A stretch of DNA of 64,000 bases, from positions 104,572,399 to 104,636,398 of the forward strand of contig NC_134082.1 of NCBI RefSeq assembly GCF_000715075.1, in the 5' to 3' direction. Both the position numbers and the translations under genes were made by a program. The stretch comes from Nicotiana tabacum (taxonomy: Eukaryota > Streptophyta > Magnoliopsida > Solanales > Solanaceae). Below are positions 25,187 to 36,930 of the stretch, in pieces (the stretch's first letter is position 1; each line of letters starts with the position of its first letter). A model generated the notes under the pieces. The model did not search any database and was not told the origin of the DNA. It saw only the letters and a program-made list of their open reading frames with translations.

Positions 25187-26700
25187 ATTACCCCCTCCCC
25201 CTCCCCCAAAGTTAGAGGTGAGGTAATCACATCCAACTTGCCAAGAACAGAGGAATGTTTCACCCCAGTGAGTGCTTTAGTGAGAACATCTGGCAGTTGT
25301 TCTGTATTGCCAATGTGATGCAAGGAAATGAGGCCCTCCTGAAGTTTGGTGCGCACAAAATAGCAATCCACTTTAATGTGTTTTGTTCGTTCATGGAACA
25401 CAAGATTCCTTGCAATGTGTAGAGCAGACTGGCTATCACAATGTACAAGTATGGGCAAGGAGACAGGAACAGTGAACTCTACAAACAACCCGTGCAGCCA
25501 TACCAACTCACCCACCACCTTTCTAAGTGCTCTGTACTCTGCTTCTGCCGAGGACAAGGAAATGGTTTCCTGTTTCTTGGACTTCCAGCTCACAGGACTG
25601 CCTCCTAGAAAGATAATGTAATCAGACACAGACCTCCTAGAATCAGGGCAGGCTGCCCAGTCAGAATCACAATAAGCAGTGATGGAAAGATCAGATGCAT
25701 TGTTGAAGTACAGACCCAATGTAGTATCTTTCTTGAGGTACCTCAACCTGTGATAAGCTGCATGTAGATGAGGTTCTCTGGGGTCTTGCATAAACTGACT
25801 CAAATGTTGAACCCCGTAGACTATATCCAATCAAGTGTTTGTAAGAAAATTTAACTTCTCAACCAATCTTCTGTAGAAAGTAGGATCAGATAAAGGAGAG
25901 CCCTCTTTAGACTTCAGTTTCACTGTAGGATCAAGAGGAGAGGTCAAGTTGGTTGAGTGCAGGCAATCATATTCTTTCAGAAGGTCCAAAGCAAATTTTC
26001 TCTGTGAGATAATAATACCATCTTCCTTGTAAATGACCTCTAGCCCTAGAAAATAATGCAGTTGTCCTAAATCTTGTATTTTGAATTTATCACGTAGGAA
26101 AGCTTTGAGTTGGCTAATTTCTTCTTAACCAGTTCCTGTGAGGAGAACATCATCAATATAAATTGATACAAAAATAATTGAAGAACCATGCTTCTTAAAG
26201 AACAGAGAGTAATCATGCATGAAATGTATGTATCCTCTTGTGCATAAAGCCTTAGTCAATTTATCATACCACTATCTACTGGCTTATTTTAGCCCACAGA
26301 GGGACTTGTTCAGCTTGCAGACCAAGTTTGGAGACTCTAGCTAAAGCCCTGGTGGAGCTTTCATGTAGACTTCCTCATGTAGATCTCCATGGAGAAAGGC
26401 ATTATTTATATTTAATTAGTAAATATATCATCTCTTCTTAGCTGTAATGGTAATCAAGGATCTGACAGTGGTCATCTTGACCCTAGGAGAAAAGGTCTCA
26501 GTGTAATCTATTCCAGCTTGTTGTGTGTACCCCTTCACAACTAGTTTGGTTTTGTACATTTCTATGCTACCATCTGCTTTGTGTTTTTACCTTGTACACC
26601 CACCTACAACCAATGGCCTGTTTACCCTTTGGAAAAGGTACTAAGTCTCAAGTATTGTTGGCATATAAGGCCTCAAACTCTTGAGTCATGGCATTCTGCC
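25120..26700 (-). pseudogene. Copia reverse transcriptase and RNase H
   Basis: The RT begins near 26700 (PTWQNAMTQEFEAL) and has several stops. The YVDD-type catalytic box (YIDDVLLTGTG) is at about 26150, followed by a stop. After DLGQLHYFLGLEV comes the RNase H frame 25830-25120, which is open: LDIVYGVQHLSQFM, AYCDSDWAACPDSRRSVSDY, ETISLSSAEAEYRAL, LVHCDSQSALHIA, FHERTKHIKVDCYFVR and QLPDVLTKAL. The acidic residues of the nuclease are in place. The frame continues through the polypurine tract and stops inside the 3' LTR. Confidence 0.9.
25187..25210 (-). other. Copia polypurine tract
   Basis: On the minus strand this is GGGGGAGGGGGAGGGGGTAAT, directly before the LTR start TGAGATT. It primes plus-strand DNA synthesis. 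Here it also encodes the GEGEGVIE end of the RNase H frame. Confidence 0.85.
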
Positions 26701-26937
26701 AAGTAGGATACATGGCTGCCTCTTCATATGAAGTTGACTCTCTATCATGACAAATATTTCTTACAATATGCTGACTATTAGGGTGTAAGTCATAAGGAGC
26801 AATATGGTTATTTTGTGAAAATAAAACATTGAGGGAAAGAATGAAATTACACTTCAAATTGGGTAGATTACATACATAATCATTCAATTGAGATGGGAGT
26901 CTTGATTCTCTATCAGATCTTCTTTGGGCTAAAGGTT

Positions 26938-28692
26938 CTATAGAAGAAGGATGTGGATGAGTAGTTGAAGGTGATGTGCGAAGATGGAAGTGTTCAATGT
27001 GAGTTTGTAATTCAGAGGAAGGAGAGGTACTAGAAAGAGAAATAGGTGACATATTAGGTAGAGAAGTTGTGGTGCTGGAGGAAGAAAGGGTGGACTGATC
27101 TGTGTCCCCTTGATCGGTGGTGGAAGATGTAGGAGTAATAATAGTGCAATCAGGTAGGTGTCTGTAGAAGAAGATGTAGGAAAGTATGAGGGTAGATTTT
27201 GTGCATCTGAAGTGGAAGTGAAAGGGAAAGGGAAAATGGTTTCAAGAAACAAGACATCCCCGGAGACAAAGATTTTCTTAGTGGCTAGACTTAGTACTTT
27301 GTAACCTTTTGTCCCAAATGGATAACCTACAGATACATGTGGAGTGGCCCTTGGTTCAAACTTGTCCCTGAAGGGTTTGGCCACAGTAGGATAACACAAA
27401 CAACCAAAGCTTCTCAAATGGGAGTAGGTTTGTTTATTGTCATACAAGAGTTCAAAAGGACATTTATTCTTTAGAGGAAATGTTGGTAGCCTATTGACTA
27501 GAAAGGTTGCTGTAAGGAAACATTCTCTCCAATATTTTGGTGGTAATTTGGACTGAAAAAGAAGTGCCCTGGAAACTTCAAGAAGGTATTTGTGTTTCTT
27601 TTCCATCACCCCATTTTGTTGGGGTGTATAAGGACATGTTTCCTCGTGATTTATACCTTTTGATTGAAAGAAAGAAGAAGCTTCATTGCTAGTGAATTCT
27701 AGGCCATTATCTGTCCTTACACAGTGAACATTGGTTTTGAATTGGTTCTCTACCATGTTTACAAAAGTTTTTATGATTTGAAGAGCATTGCTTTTATAGC
27801 TTAGAAGATGTGTCCAAGTTGACCTATTGTAGTCATCCACTAAGGTGAGGAAATACTTGAAATTATTGTGTGTTGCTACATGATAGGGTCCCCACAGGTC
27901 AATATGAAGGAGTTCAAAGATTTTTGCAGTACTGGTTGTTTTCTGAGGGAAATTGAGTCTAGAGTGTCTGGCCATAGGACAAGTGGAACAAATAAATGGT
28001 TGTCTAGGAGAGAAAGATGCATGTATAGTAGGAATGCTTTTTATTTTATTGAAGGGTAAATGACCACGTCTATAACGCCACAGAAGATCTACACTATCTC
28101 TAAGAGAGGTAGAAGAAAGTAGAGTAGAAGCACTGTCTTTATTATTGCAAATAAAATTATCTACTGTAGGGTGGTGGGAATGTGATAGACAGTGTACTGC
28201 ATTCATATCAATAGCATGACTGGACAAGCAAGGAAGTGCACACTTAGAAACAAAAATGAGATTATCTTTCTTGAGACATTGAGAACATAGAAAGTAAAGT
28301 CCATCATACATTTTACCAATCTCCAGAGGCCTCTTCAATGAAGGAGACTGCAGTAGACAGAAAGTATCAGAAAAAGAAGCAACACATTTGAGATGCACTG
28401 CTAATGAACCAATGGAGGCTAGATTAAACTTGAAGGATGGTATAAATATGACTTTATGTAAGATGATTTTGGGGGTTAGGTGTACATCTCCTATTTGGGT
28501 TACTTTAACTTTGTAAATATTTGGCAATTTAACAAGCAAGGGATATAGTAGATTTATAATATTTTGTAGGTGAGTTTTATCGAAAGTCATGTGGTGTGAA
28601 GCTCCTGAATCTAATATCGACATGTCAGCTTTTGCATTGAAACATTTGCATGATAGATTATCAAAATCGATGGAAGAAGTGCAAGCAATCAT
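26938..28692 (-). pseudogene. Copia protease and integrase (584-codon open frame)
   Basis: The protease active site DSGASHHMTFD is near residue 28. A gag-pre-integrase domain follows (WRYRRGHLPFNKI, ICSTCPMARHSRLNFP). The integrase core has D in LHIDLWGPYH, D in VRTDNGLEF and E in QQNGVMEKKHKYL (the usual form is NGVVERKH). The C-terminal landmarks LPPKYWRECFLTATFLVNRLP and FGCLCYPT are typical of copia. The end of the frame is low-complexity and out of register with RT, which starts in another frame. Confidence 0.9.
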
Positions 28693-28699
28693 ACCTACA

Positions 28700-29898
28700 A
28701 ATTCACATAAGCTCCACTAGAAACACTTTCAAGTGCCTTCTCCTCCACTTCCAATTTGAAAGTGCAGCAGTAAACTGAGAATTTGTCCATATTATTCTTT
28801 TGAAAGGCTCATGTTCTGATTGTCTCCCTGATGTTCTGGTTCAATTGCTTTAGTTGACAACATGTCTGATGACATTCCCTGCACACTTGCAACTGCATTT
28901 GCCATAGTGCTCTTCCCCTTGTTGGACCTCATGTTGTTGTTACTATTGTTATACCCTTGTGAATTCGGCTTGTACTGCTATGTGCCCTGGCTAAAACTGT
29001 TAGGGTATCCATGCAGCTTGGAGCATCTGTCTTTGGTATGTCCTGGTTGTCTGCAGTGGTCACAAAATGGCTTAGGCCTGTTGTTTGAAGTTTGATTCTC
29101 ACTAGGTGAGTAATTTGTCTCAAAAGTTCTTCCCCCTACATTGACATTCAACGCAGAAGAATCAAAATTCAATTGATTTCTAGGCTTGAATTCTCTCTGC
29201 TTCTCCTCCTATATCAGCAAAGCAAATGCATGTGCCATAGAAGGAAATGGGTTCATCATGAGAATGCTTCCTCGAACAACTGTATAAACCTCGTTGAGTC
29301 CCACTAGAAATTGTATGAGTCTTCTATCATGCTCTGCCTTGTGCATGTTTTCCTTTGCTCCACAAGTGCACACACAACTACAGTGAGTTTTAGTACTTAA
29401 TGTGTTCAACTTTTCCCAGAGTTTCTTCATTTTTGTATAATAACATGTGATGTCAAGCATTCCGTGACTCAAATTGTTAATTTCCTTCTAGGTTTGATAC
29501 AACTTAGCTCCATTCATCTGATCATGTCGATCCTCCAAATCCCTTCCACAATTTGACAGAATTATTTACATACTCAACACTGTCTGCAATGTCCTTCGCT
29601 AAAGAGTTCAGAATCTATAAAGTAACCATGTCATCACACTTCTCCCACTGACGAAATTGTAGAGAGGTCACATCAGGTCTCACACACTCTCCATTGATAA
29701 AACCTAGCTTATTTTTCATTGAGAGGACCTTAACACTCCTCTTCTCCAGGAGCGATAGCCAACTCCATCAAAAGGAGTAGGTACTAAAGTAGAACTCGGA
29801 CTGTCAGATGGATGAATATAGAATGGACTAGTTGTATCAATTACCGTTTGCGTGGTCGTTGTCGTCGACACTTCGTCGGTTTGGTCCAGAACCGCCAT
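28700..29898 (-). pseudogene. Copia gag
   Basis: Starts at 29898 (MAVLDQTDEV), with PFYIHPSDSPSSTLVPTPFD and YRSWRRGVL, the N-terminal signature of copia gag. It breaks after ~60 codons, resumes in pieces at 29472-29209 (LNTLSTKTHCSCVC, RRLIQFLVGLNEVY), and carries a CCHC knuckle CDHCRQPGHTKDRC at about 29063-29022. It would package element RNA in particles. It is not translatable as it stands. Confidence 0.85.
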
Positions 29899-30106
29899 GA
29901 GGGTATTAAATCAGTTGGATTACTGCTCTGCTAGCCGAAATTAAGCTCATAAACCTCTATCCACTGGCAATTGTTGGTGGATGTGTCAATTTAGAACTTT
30001 TCCCCAAATTGTTTGTTTGTGAAAGAAAAAACTCTAGATTACTCTGTGCTTGAAAACAGAAGAAGAGAAATTGGATTCAACGATGTGATCGATGAAGAAG
30101 ACCCCC

Positions 30107-30118
30107 GCTATGATACCA
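30107..30118 (-). other. Copia primer binding site (tRNA-iMet)
   Basis: On the minus strand TGGTATCATAGC directly follows the LTR end. Initiator tRNA-Met pairs with TGGTATCAGAGC, so there is one mismatch. Confidence 0.85.
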
Positions 30119-30421
30119 TGTCAAGATTATGAACTCTGAGTGAGCTCCATTCCTCCTTCAATGGAGGATTCAGAATATTCTAGAATATGTATTTCGAAGA
30201 GAGAGAGAAATGAGCAGTGAGGAGTCTCTCATTTGGAAAATGAAACTCAAAATATCTATTACTGAGTATTGTCCTTTTTATACACATAAGCAACAAATAA
30301 ACTAACTAAACTAACTAAGCTGACAGCTGGAATACAATTGAAACCTAACTAATACTGTGCTGATTCAGCAGTGTATACACAAGTATAATACAAGTATGTA
30401 TAAATGTAGAATATAATCTCA
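30119..30421 (-). repeat. Copia 5' LTR
   Basis: The 303-bp partner of 24894-25186, with the same TG...CA ends and colinear sequence. Confidence 0.93.
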
Positions 30422-32027
30422 ATACATTCATTCACGGAACTTGAACAAATCTATTCAGAGCCTCACGTAATTATATATTATGGATGTATATTGGTTCGTC
30501 TTCTGAACAGCTAAAGAACCCCGCTTATTTCACCTTCTAATTGAATTAGCAAAAGCAATATCATCTTACACGATACATATAAACGTTTATGATCAAGCGA
30601 TACCAGCTAGGCATCCGCATGCAGGATGTCATCATTAATTGAGTGGAGTAATTAATTTAAGCATACCTTTAGGAATATTTTTCTTCATTTTGAACCCAAA
30701 AAAAAAACTCCATAGCAATTTAGATATAAAAATGGATCAAAATTTTCATTTTCCCATTCTAATGCTCTCGCCGAAATTTGTAATGATAGACAAAGTTTTT
30801 TTTTCATTTTTTTTTTAAAAAAGAGGGTTACATAAAGAATATTTAAAAGTTGTGTGTATCTCTTGCCAAACAATTTCATGCAGTGGAAGGTTATGCTGAA
30901 GGAAGCTATGAGGCAATTCCCAGATGGGGCGGTCTATTTTGCCTTATGGATATGTAAAGATTATATATATATATATGCACCCTTTTAGAACACCTTTTTA
31001 TACTTTGAGCTTCTAATTTTGAAGCTTATACGTGAATAATTTGTTATTTATATGATCAAGAAAAAGTACATTAAATAATTTAGCTCAAACCCAACGTAAA
31101 CCTGTTTCTCATTTCACGTGGACACAGCTTAAAGACTTAATTGAGAAGCATCCTAGTGAACCTTTTACTGTACTGAAAGAACAAGCTTTTAATTTCGTTT
31201 CGAAAATATTTTAGTGAATAATTGAACTCCGGTACTTGGATTGTGCTTTGAAATACTCAATTTTCAACCAAAAGAATGTTATAAATTTGAAGACGAACCT
31301 TGATAACACAACCAGACTATTGTTATATGGATAGCTTGTATTCACTTTTGTATGTAGTGTGTTTTTTATTACTCAAATTAACACTCTTTAATTTTATTTC
31401 GAGTTGTCACAACATTGTATCCACTACTTCATAGAAAGTGTACTTTCCCTCACTTTTTTTGTCCTAATTTTTCAGAAAGTTAATTTCATCTCGACTACTG
31501 ATCCATTTTCGTTTATCTACAAGTAAATCCCGTCAATTAACTTTCTTAACTTTGATTTTGGAAAACTAATAGGAGTATTTTATTCACCTCTTGAATGGGA
31601 CAAAACTTGTTTGACCTTAAAGTTAACAGTCAATATTGAGATATCATTGCCGAAATTTTGAAAATGTATGACCCTCAATTAATATGACGAAGTATGTCTT
31701 AATATGACTATCAAGTCTTTTTCTATAACAAAGTATATCTTCTTTTTTCTGTCTCCTTTTGAGAATTTCATTAATGATTATCTAACTTTGGCATTAACTT
31801 TAACGTCGAGGGAGATTCTCTATTTAAAATTTAAAAGGTGAATTTGTATGTAATCAGAAATAAATTTTAATGATTGGCCCTTCAAAAATGCTGAAAATGG
31901 GTTATGTTGTTGAAGATGTGAAAATGGGTTATTTGAAAATGTGTACAATTCAACAAGGTTGATCAAGAAATTAACGCAGAAAACTCATTAACTAGCTATT
32001 AAAATGTGCTTTCTCAAAATAAGGCTA
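30422..32027. other. Intergenic, no gene seen
   Basis: AT-rich sequence with an AT run near 30962-30979 and A/T homopolymers around 30700-30830. No supported gene. Confidence 0.5.
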
Positions 32028-32288
32028 TGCTCCTCCGTTTACTTTTACTTGGTATGTATACTAAAATAGATTTTCATTTTTACTTGTCACTTTACGCATA
32101 TTAAAAGAAGATAATTTTTTTTTCCTGTTATACCCACAGTATTTATTACTCATTTCAAATCATTTTCTCAAATCCAATAAAATATGCATCAATTAATATG
32201 AATATCATGGTAAATTATGCAGTTCATTTGTTATTTTTTATGAGGTGTGAAAAATCAAAACGCACCAAGTAAAAGTGAAACGAGGGAG
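32028..32288. mobile_element. Stowaway-like MITE upstream of the PLAC8 gene
   Basis: The left end TCCTCCGTTTACTTTTACTT and the right end, whose complement is CTCCCTCGTTTCACTTTTAC, form an inverted pair. TA follows the right end (32289-32290) and a TA lies just outside the left end, as expected for Tc1/mariner-type stowaway elements. Its right border is ~245 bp before the start codon of the next gene, so it may lie in the promoter. Confidence 0.75.
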
Positions 32289-32533
32289 TATAAACGAGGT
32301 ACATTGCGCAAGTTTTGTTTTCCACCGCGTATAGTGCGAGTCACTCTAATAAAATTTCTAAGTCATATACAAGATTTCTTGGAAATGATGTTAGAGGTAC
32401 GTATTTGACACTTTAATAATTCTTGGAGATGATGTTTGCACTGCACACCGTTAAATTAGGACATTGTACCATTTACCAAAGAGGAATTGAAGTTCATTCA
32501 TTTTTGCTTAAAGCTTCCTCTTAAAAAGAAGAA

Positions 32534-33582
32534 ATGTATACATCGGCACATCAAGACTACGGCAAATTCACCGGCGAGGGATATCATCCAGGCCCAATGA
32601 AACAACCTTATGCTCCTCCCTATGCGTCTGCCGCCGGTATGCCGGTACACCCTTCGGCCACCGCCACAGCGCCGTGGTCCACCGGTCTTTGCCACTGTTT
32701 TGATGACCCTGCTAACTGTTTAGTTACTTGTGTTTGCCCTTGTATCACCTTTGGACAGATCTCTGAAATAGTAAACAAAGGAACAACCTGTAAGCACATC
32801 ATCTTTTCTGATTTTTTTAACTTTGGTATTGAATGTTTTGTGAGGACAAAATGACTAATTTTACGCTAATCTTCACCCTACTGCGGTCTTCCTCCTTTAT
32901 CTGGGCTTAGGATTAACAATATGAGCAAGTGGAGTTTTAATTAGTCATGTTAGTCTGAATTAAGTTTTAGTCATGCTAGTACGTTTATTTTAGGTCTGAC
33001 ATTTTTTATATGTCTTTAGTTCGTCAAAGATATTTATATGTCATTATAATATTGAACTGAGATGATTTCAAATGAAGTGAAGTGATAAATGAGAATTAAC
33101 CTTAGTTTGCTTGAAATTGAAACATAATACGTATAGTAGTTGTTATTGTTACAGAATGTTTACGATCTTTTAATTACTTATTGGTTTGGTGTTAGCATGT
33201 GCGGCTAGTGGTGCATTGTATGGCGTATTGCTGGGATTGACAGGATTGCCTAGCCTATATTCGTGTTTCTATAGGTCAAGAATGAGGGGACAATATGATT
33301 TGGAGGAAGCACCTTGCGTTGATTGTCTAGTTCATGTCTTCTGTGAGCCTTGTGCTCTTTGCCAAGAATACAGAGAGCTTAGGAACCGTGGCTTTGATAT
33401 GGGAATTGGTAATATATAGTCATTTAATTTATTTTCCCTTTTGCTTTCTAAACTAGCCCTTTTTATAATTTTTCACTACATTGATAATGTATTGGATTTT
33501 TCTCCTAGGCTGGCAAGCTAATATGGAAAGACAAAGCAGGGGAGTTACAATGCCCCCTTTTCATGCAGGAATGACTCGGTGA
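32534..33582 (+). CDS. PLAC8 family protein, plant cadmium resistance-like, 3 exons
   Basis: Exons 32534-32789, 33196-33408 and 33509-33582 join in frame through GT-AG introns to give 180 aa. The N-terminus is Pro/Tyr/Ala-rich ([16 protein letters not shown]). The PLAC8 domain starts at [15 protein letters not shown] and has the Cys-rich box [22 protein letters not shown]. Next are a hydrophobic segment ([26 protein letters not shown], ~85-110), then [29 protein letters not shown] and a final WQANMERQ. This is the layout of PCR/FWL/cell-number-regulator proteins, which sit in membranes and affect heavy-metal efflux or organ size. Family length is 150-190 aa, so it looks complete. ATG 32534 is the first in-frame start. 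Which PCR subgroup it belongs to cannot be told. Confidence 0.93.
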
Positions 33583-34279
33583 TATATATATATATGTCCA
33601 AGTTTTTGCTCTTGAGGTTGTTAATTGGTATATCCTGCAGCCAAATTGTTACATGGCGACTTATTTAGCTTGTAATAAGATGATTTGACTTCGACAAGCT
33701 TTAGAATTTAAATCCGATATGTTATTTAGCTTTGCAAGATTAATGGTAACTATATTTAATTACTTGTGATTGAAGTTGATGCATGCGGTAGAACTTGTAG
33801 CAAGTATTTAAACCTTCTAAGCATTAGTCTTTGCTTTCTTTCTATTGGAAATCTGTGTTTGATTGAACAGCATACTCATGACTCATCCCTCCGTATCTTC
33901 CTTACTTTCCTTTTCTTATTCTCACCTTAAGAGAAAGCAAACAACTTTATTTAAAAATTAAAACCAATGATGTACACTTGTACATATCATTGGAAATGTT
34001 AAAGATCAACTCTTAGTTAAGACGGCAACATGTTAATTAAGTTCCAAAACGCCTGCCAACGAAATGATTTGGAAAATCAACAACATTTACATTCACCTCA
34101 TTGACTTATCTCAGAGTATTTTTTTGTTCTCTTTCCAGTAAAACAAAAGAGAAATTTCATAAAAATTAAAGCTCACTTAAAAAAAGTACAGCGTCCTATT
34201 TTTTTGAATATCTGTATAATGTGAAGGAAAACAAAACCCTTCGTTAGCTTTATCCTCGGCCTCCACCATACATATCAAG
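33583..34279. other. Intergenic downstream of the PLAC8 gene
   Basis: A short AT run follows the stop codon (TATATATATATA at ~33582), and the rest is AT-rich. No gene. Confidence 0.5.
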
Positions 34280-34284
34280 TAGAA

Positions 34285-35355
34285 ATGGCGCGAGGTAGCC
34301 ACTATTTAAGGTGGTATTTATTTTTTATCTGACAATTCTAATGTTGAGCAAATATAATCATTACTTTATTAATATGAAAAGATATTTTTACCCTTTCTTC
34401 CATTGCTTTTCTTCCCAAACCCTCACTTCTCTCTCAAGTTCGATACCCACTCGTTTTTCGTTTTCTTTCCGGGAGATATCCTAGTTTCAATTTCGTTTTC
34501 TTTCCACGAGACATTTTTACCCTTTTTTGCATTATGCTTTGCTTTCTATCAGAATGTCATTTTTATTGACATTTAAAGAAAAAGGCAAATGTGCAAGGTC
34601 ACAATAAAATGTGTTAGACCATTTGAACGAGAATTCACCAATTTGAGTTTTCACTTTTTTTACTCTAATTACAGATATCTAAGTCTCTACGTGTTAACCA
34701 AAGATCTTGGAATTATTGGCATGGAAACTAAGATTTCAAAAGTTAAGGACAATAGGTCTTGAACTTACAGTTACACGTTCAAAAGTTAAGGACAATAGGT
34801 CCTGAACTTACAGTTACAAGTTCAAAAGTTAAGGACAATAGGTCCTGAACTTAGGCTAAGAAGCCCAAAAGTTAAGGACAATAGGTCCTGAACTTAGACT
34901 AAAAAGCTCAAAAGTTAAGGATAATAGGTCCTGAACTTAGACTAACAATCTCAAAAGTTAAGGATAATAGGTCCTGAACTTAGGATAAGAAACCCAAAAG
35001 TTAAAGACAATAGGCCCTGAACTTAGATTAACAAGCTCAAAAGTTAAGAACAATAGGTCCTGAAGTCCTGAACTTAGAGTTACAAGTTTAAAAGTTAATG
35101 ACATGTAGTCCTGAAGTTAAGTTCAAAAGTTAAGGACATGTAGTCCTGAACTTAGAGTTCCAAGTTCAAAAGTTAAGGTCATATAGTGCTGAAGTCCTGA
35201 AGTTAAGTTCAAAAGTTAAGGACATGAGCAAAATGATATTTTTTTTCGGGCAGTTAAAGTTTATTAAAACAGTGGCTAAAGACTAAAGACATTTTAAATA
35301 GTGGCTTAAAGTAAATACATATGTTATTAGGGGCTAACCGTGCACTTCCCCCGCA
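34285..35355. repeat. Repeat element with internal ~45 bp tandem array
   Basis: About 12 copies of an AAAAGTTAAGGACAATAGGT + CCTGAACTTAG unit fill 34735-35235. The outer parts carry GTAGCCACTATTTAA on the left (~34312) and its complement TTAAGCCACTATTTAA-like at ~35295-35310. The ends could therefore be a weak inverted pair of a non-autonomous element. The array itself is certain; the element borders are not. Confidence 0.7.
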
Positions 35356-35367
35356 TATCAACTTTGT

Positions 35368-35790
35368 TATAATAGCACGGTCTAGCCAGTTTTCGGACTG
35401 GTCATTCAAAAATAGCCAGTGTTTGCCAAGTTAATGAAAAATAGCCATTATTTTGCTGCAACAGAGACCGGTCCAGCATAATATACTGGAGTTCGGTGCA
35501 CCTGTGTATGAACTTCCAGCATATTATGGTGGACCGGTATACTTTGCTGGCTTCAATATAATATACTGAAGACTGAAGCATCGATGCTCCAAACTCCAAT
35601 ATATTATGCTGGAACTCCAGTATATTAGACTGGAGTTTCAGTATATTATGCTGGAGTATTTTTATGAATTTTGAGCATTGTTTTCGTTCAGATTTATCTT
35701 TACATGAAAAGTGGCTAAATTTTGATTACTTTGAAGCTGTGGCTATTTTTAAATGACCACTTGTAAATCTGGCTATTTTTGAATTTCTCC
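35368..35790. mobile_element. Inverted-repeat element with AAAAATAGCCA ends
   Basis: The left end (GGTCATTCAAAAATAGCCAG) and the right end (complement of GGCTATTTTTAAATGACCAC and GGCTATTTTTGAATTTC) face each other. The middle has many copies of ATATTATGCTGGA and CCAGTATATT, a self-complementary word set. It is a common Solanaceae repeat type; its class is uncertain. Confidence 0.6.
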
Positions 35791-35869
35791 CCTCAACTCT
35801 CTGGCTCACTCACTAGAAAACCCATGAGAAAGGAGCATAAAGCTTGAGCAGTCCACAAGCCCAAACAAA

Positions 35870-36930
35870 GGTAAAAATTGCACGGGGCGTCCCCATTTAA
35901 CCTATACCCATTTTTTAAAAAAGTTTTAATTTGTACCTAATTTTTAAACAACTTCAGCCCCTTTCTCCTCCTCCTCCTCCTCCTCCTCCTTCGTCTTCTT
36001 CTTCTTCTTCTTCTTCTTCTTCTTCTTCTTCTTCTTCTTCTTCTTCTTCTTCTTCTTCTTCTTCTTCTTCTTCTTCTTCTTCTTCTTCTTCTTCTTCTTC
36101 TTCTTCTTCTATGGCTAATCTTAATACTAATTAGGTACAGAAATCAAGGGACCAATATTATCACCCTGGGGAAATTTCACATTTTATGAAAGGTATAAAG
36201 AATCCAAGCGACAAGACAAAGGTGACAACAGACAAAAAAAGAAAACCATGAAACCCCAAGTTCGCAACTTCCACAAGCCCAGAACAATAGAAAAAAGGTG
36301 ATTAATTACTGATTAATCTAGCAGGCATTGAAGATAATATTTTGTAATGAACTCAATTGAAATTGAAATAGGGAAAATAAACGACAATAATGGAAATATA
36401 CTTGTTCTTCCTTTTATGTTTTGGTTAGAGATGTAAAAAGTTGTTGAGAATTGATAAAGTAAACGTGGTCTTATGTATTCAACTTCAGCTTATATAGTGC
36501 TGAAATTTTTACAAATGAACTAAGTAACTTCATCATCTTCTGCTGAAGTTTTTGAAAAAGCTTATCCATGACAAAAAAACTTCAGTACTAAATGCTTAAG
36601 TTCAGCAAATAGAGAACAAAACTTCAGCACTAGAATACTTAAGTTCAGCAATTACAAACAAAAACAAGTTCATCAAATAGAGAACAAAACTTCAGCAGTA
36701 GAATGCTTAAGTTCAGCAAATAGAGAACAAAACTTCAGCACTAGAATGCTTAAGTTTAGCACACTTGGTCTACTTCAGGCCCGACTACTAGAATGCTGAA
36801 GTTTTGCGTGATTGTCTTTGCTATTTCAGCCCCGTATGCTGAAGTATCACGAAAAAGTGGGTACGCTTGCATTTTTTTTTGTAAAGTGGGCGCAAGTTAA
36901 AACGTGACCCAAAAAGCGGATATAGATGCA
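35870..36930. repeat. Repeat element with ACTTCAGC array and TTC microsatellite
   Basis: Between GGCGTCCCCATTTAACC (~35886) and the far part AAGTGGGCGCAAGTTAAAAC (~36885) lie a long TCC/TTC run (35964-36110) and, at 36590-36780, about five copies of ~43 bp built on AAGTTCAGCAAATAGAGAAC and AAAACTTCAGCACTAGAATG. The two ends look loosely complementary. No protein is encoded. Confidence 0.65.
35964..36110. repeat. Microsatellite (TCC)n(TTC)n
   Basis: About 147 bp of CTC then TTC repeats. The poly-Ser open frame across it is an artefact of the repeat. Confidence 0.98.

Larger units (their letters stand above)
24894..30421 (-). mobile_element. Ty1/copia LTR retrotransposon, both LTRs present
   Basis: LTRs lie at 24894-25186 (3') and 30119-30421 (5'), bounded by TG...CA. 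A primer binding site matching initiator tRNA-Met follows the 5' LTR, and a G-rich polypurine tract precedes the 3' LTR. On the minus strand the order is gag, protease, integrase, reverse transcriptase, RNase H, which is the Ty1/copia order. The coding region has several stops and frameshifts. Direct 5-bp target duplications are not evident. The 5' LTR is slightly longer than the 3' LTR, and the two differ by many small changes, so the insertion is not recent. Confidence 0.95.

Noticed and set aside
35931..36134. Open frame with poly-Pro and poly-Ser
   Set aside because: Produced by the TCC/TTC microsatellite.
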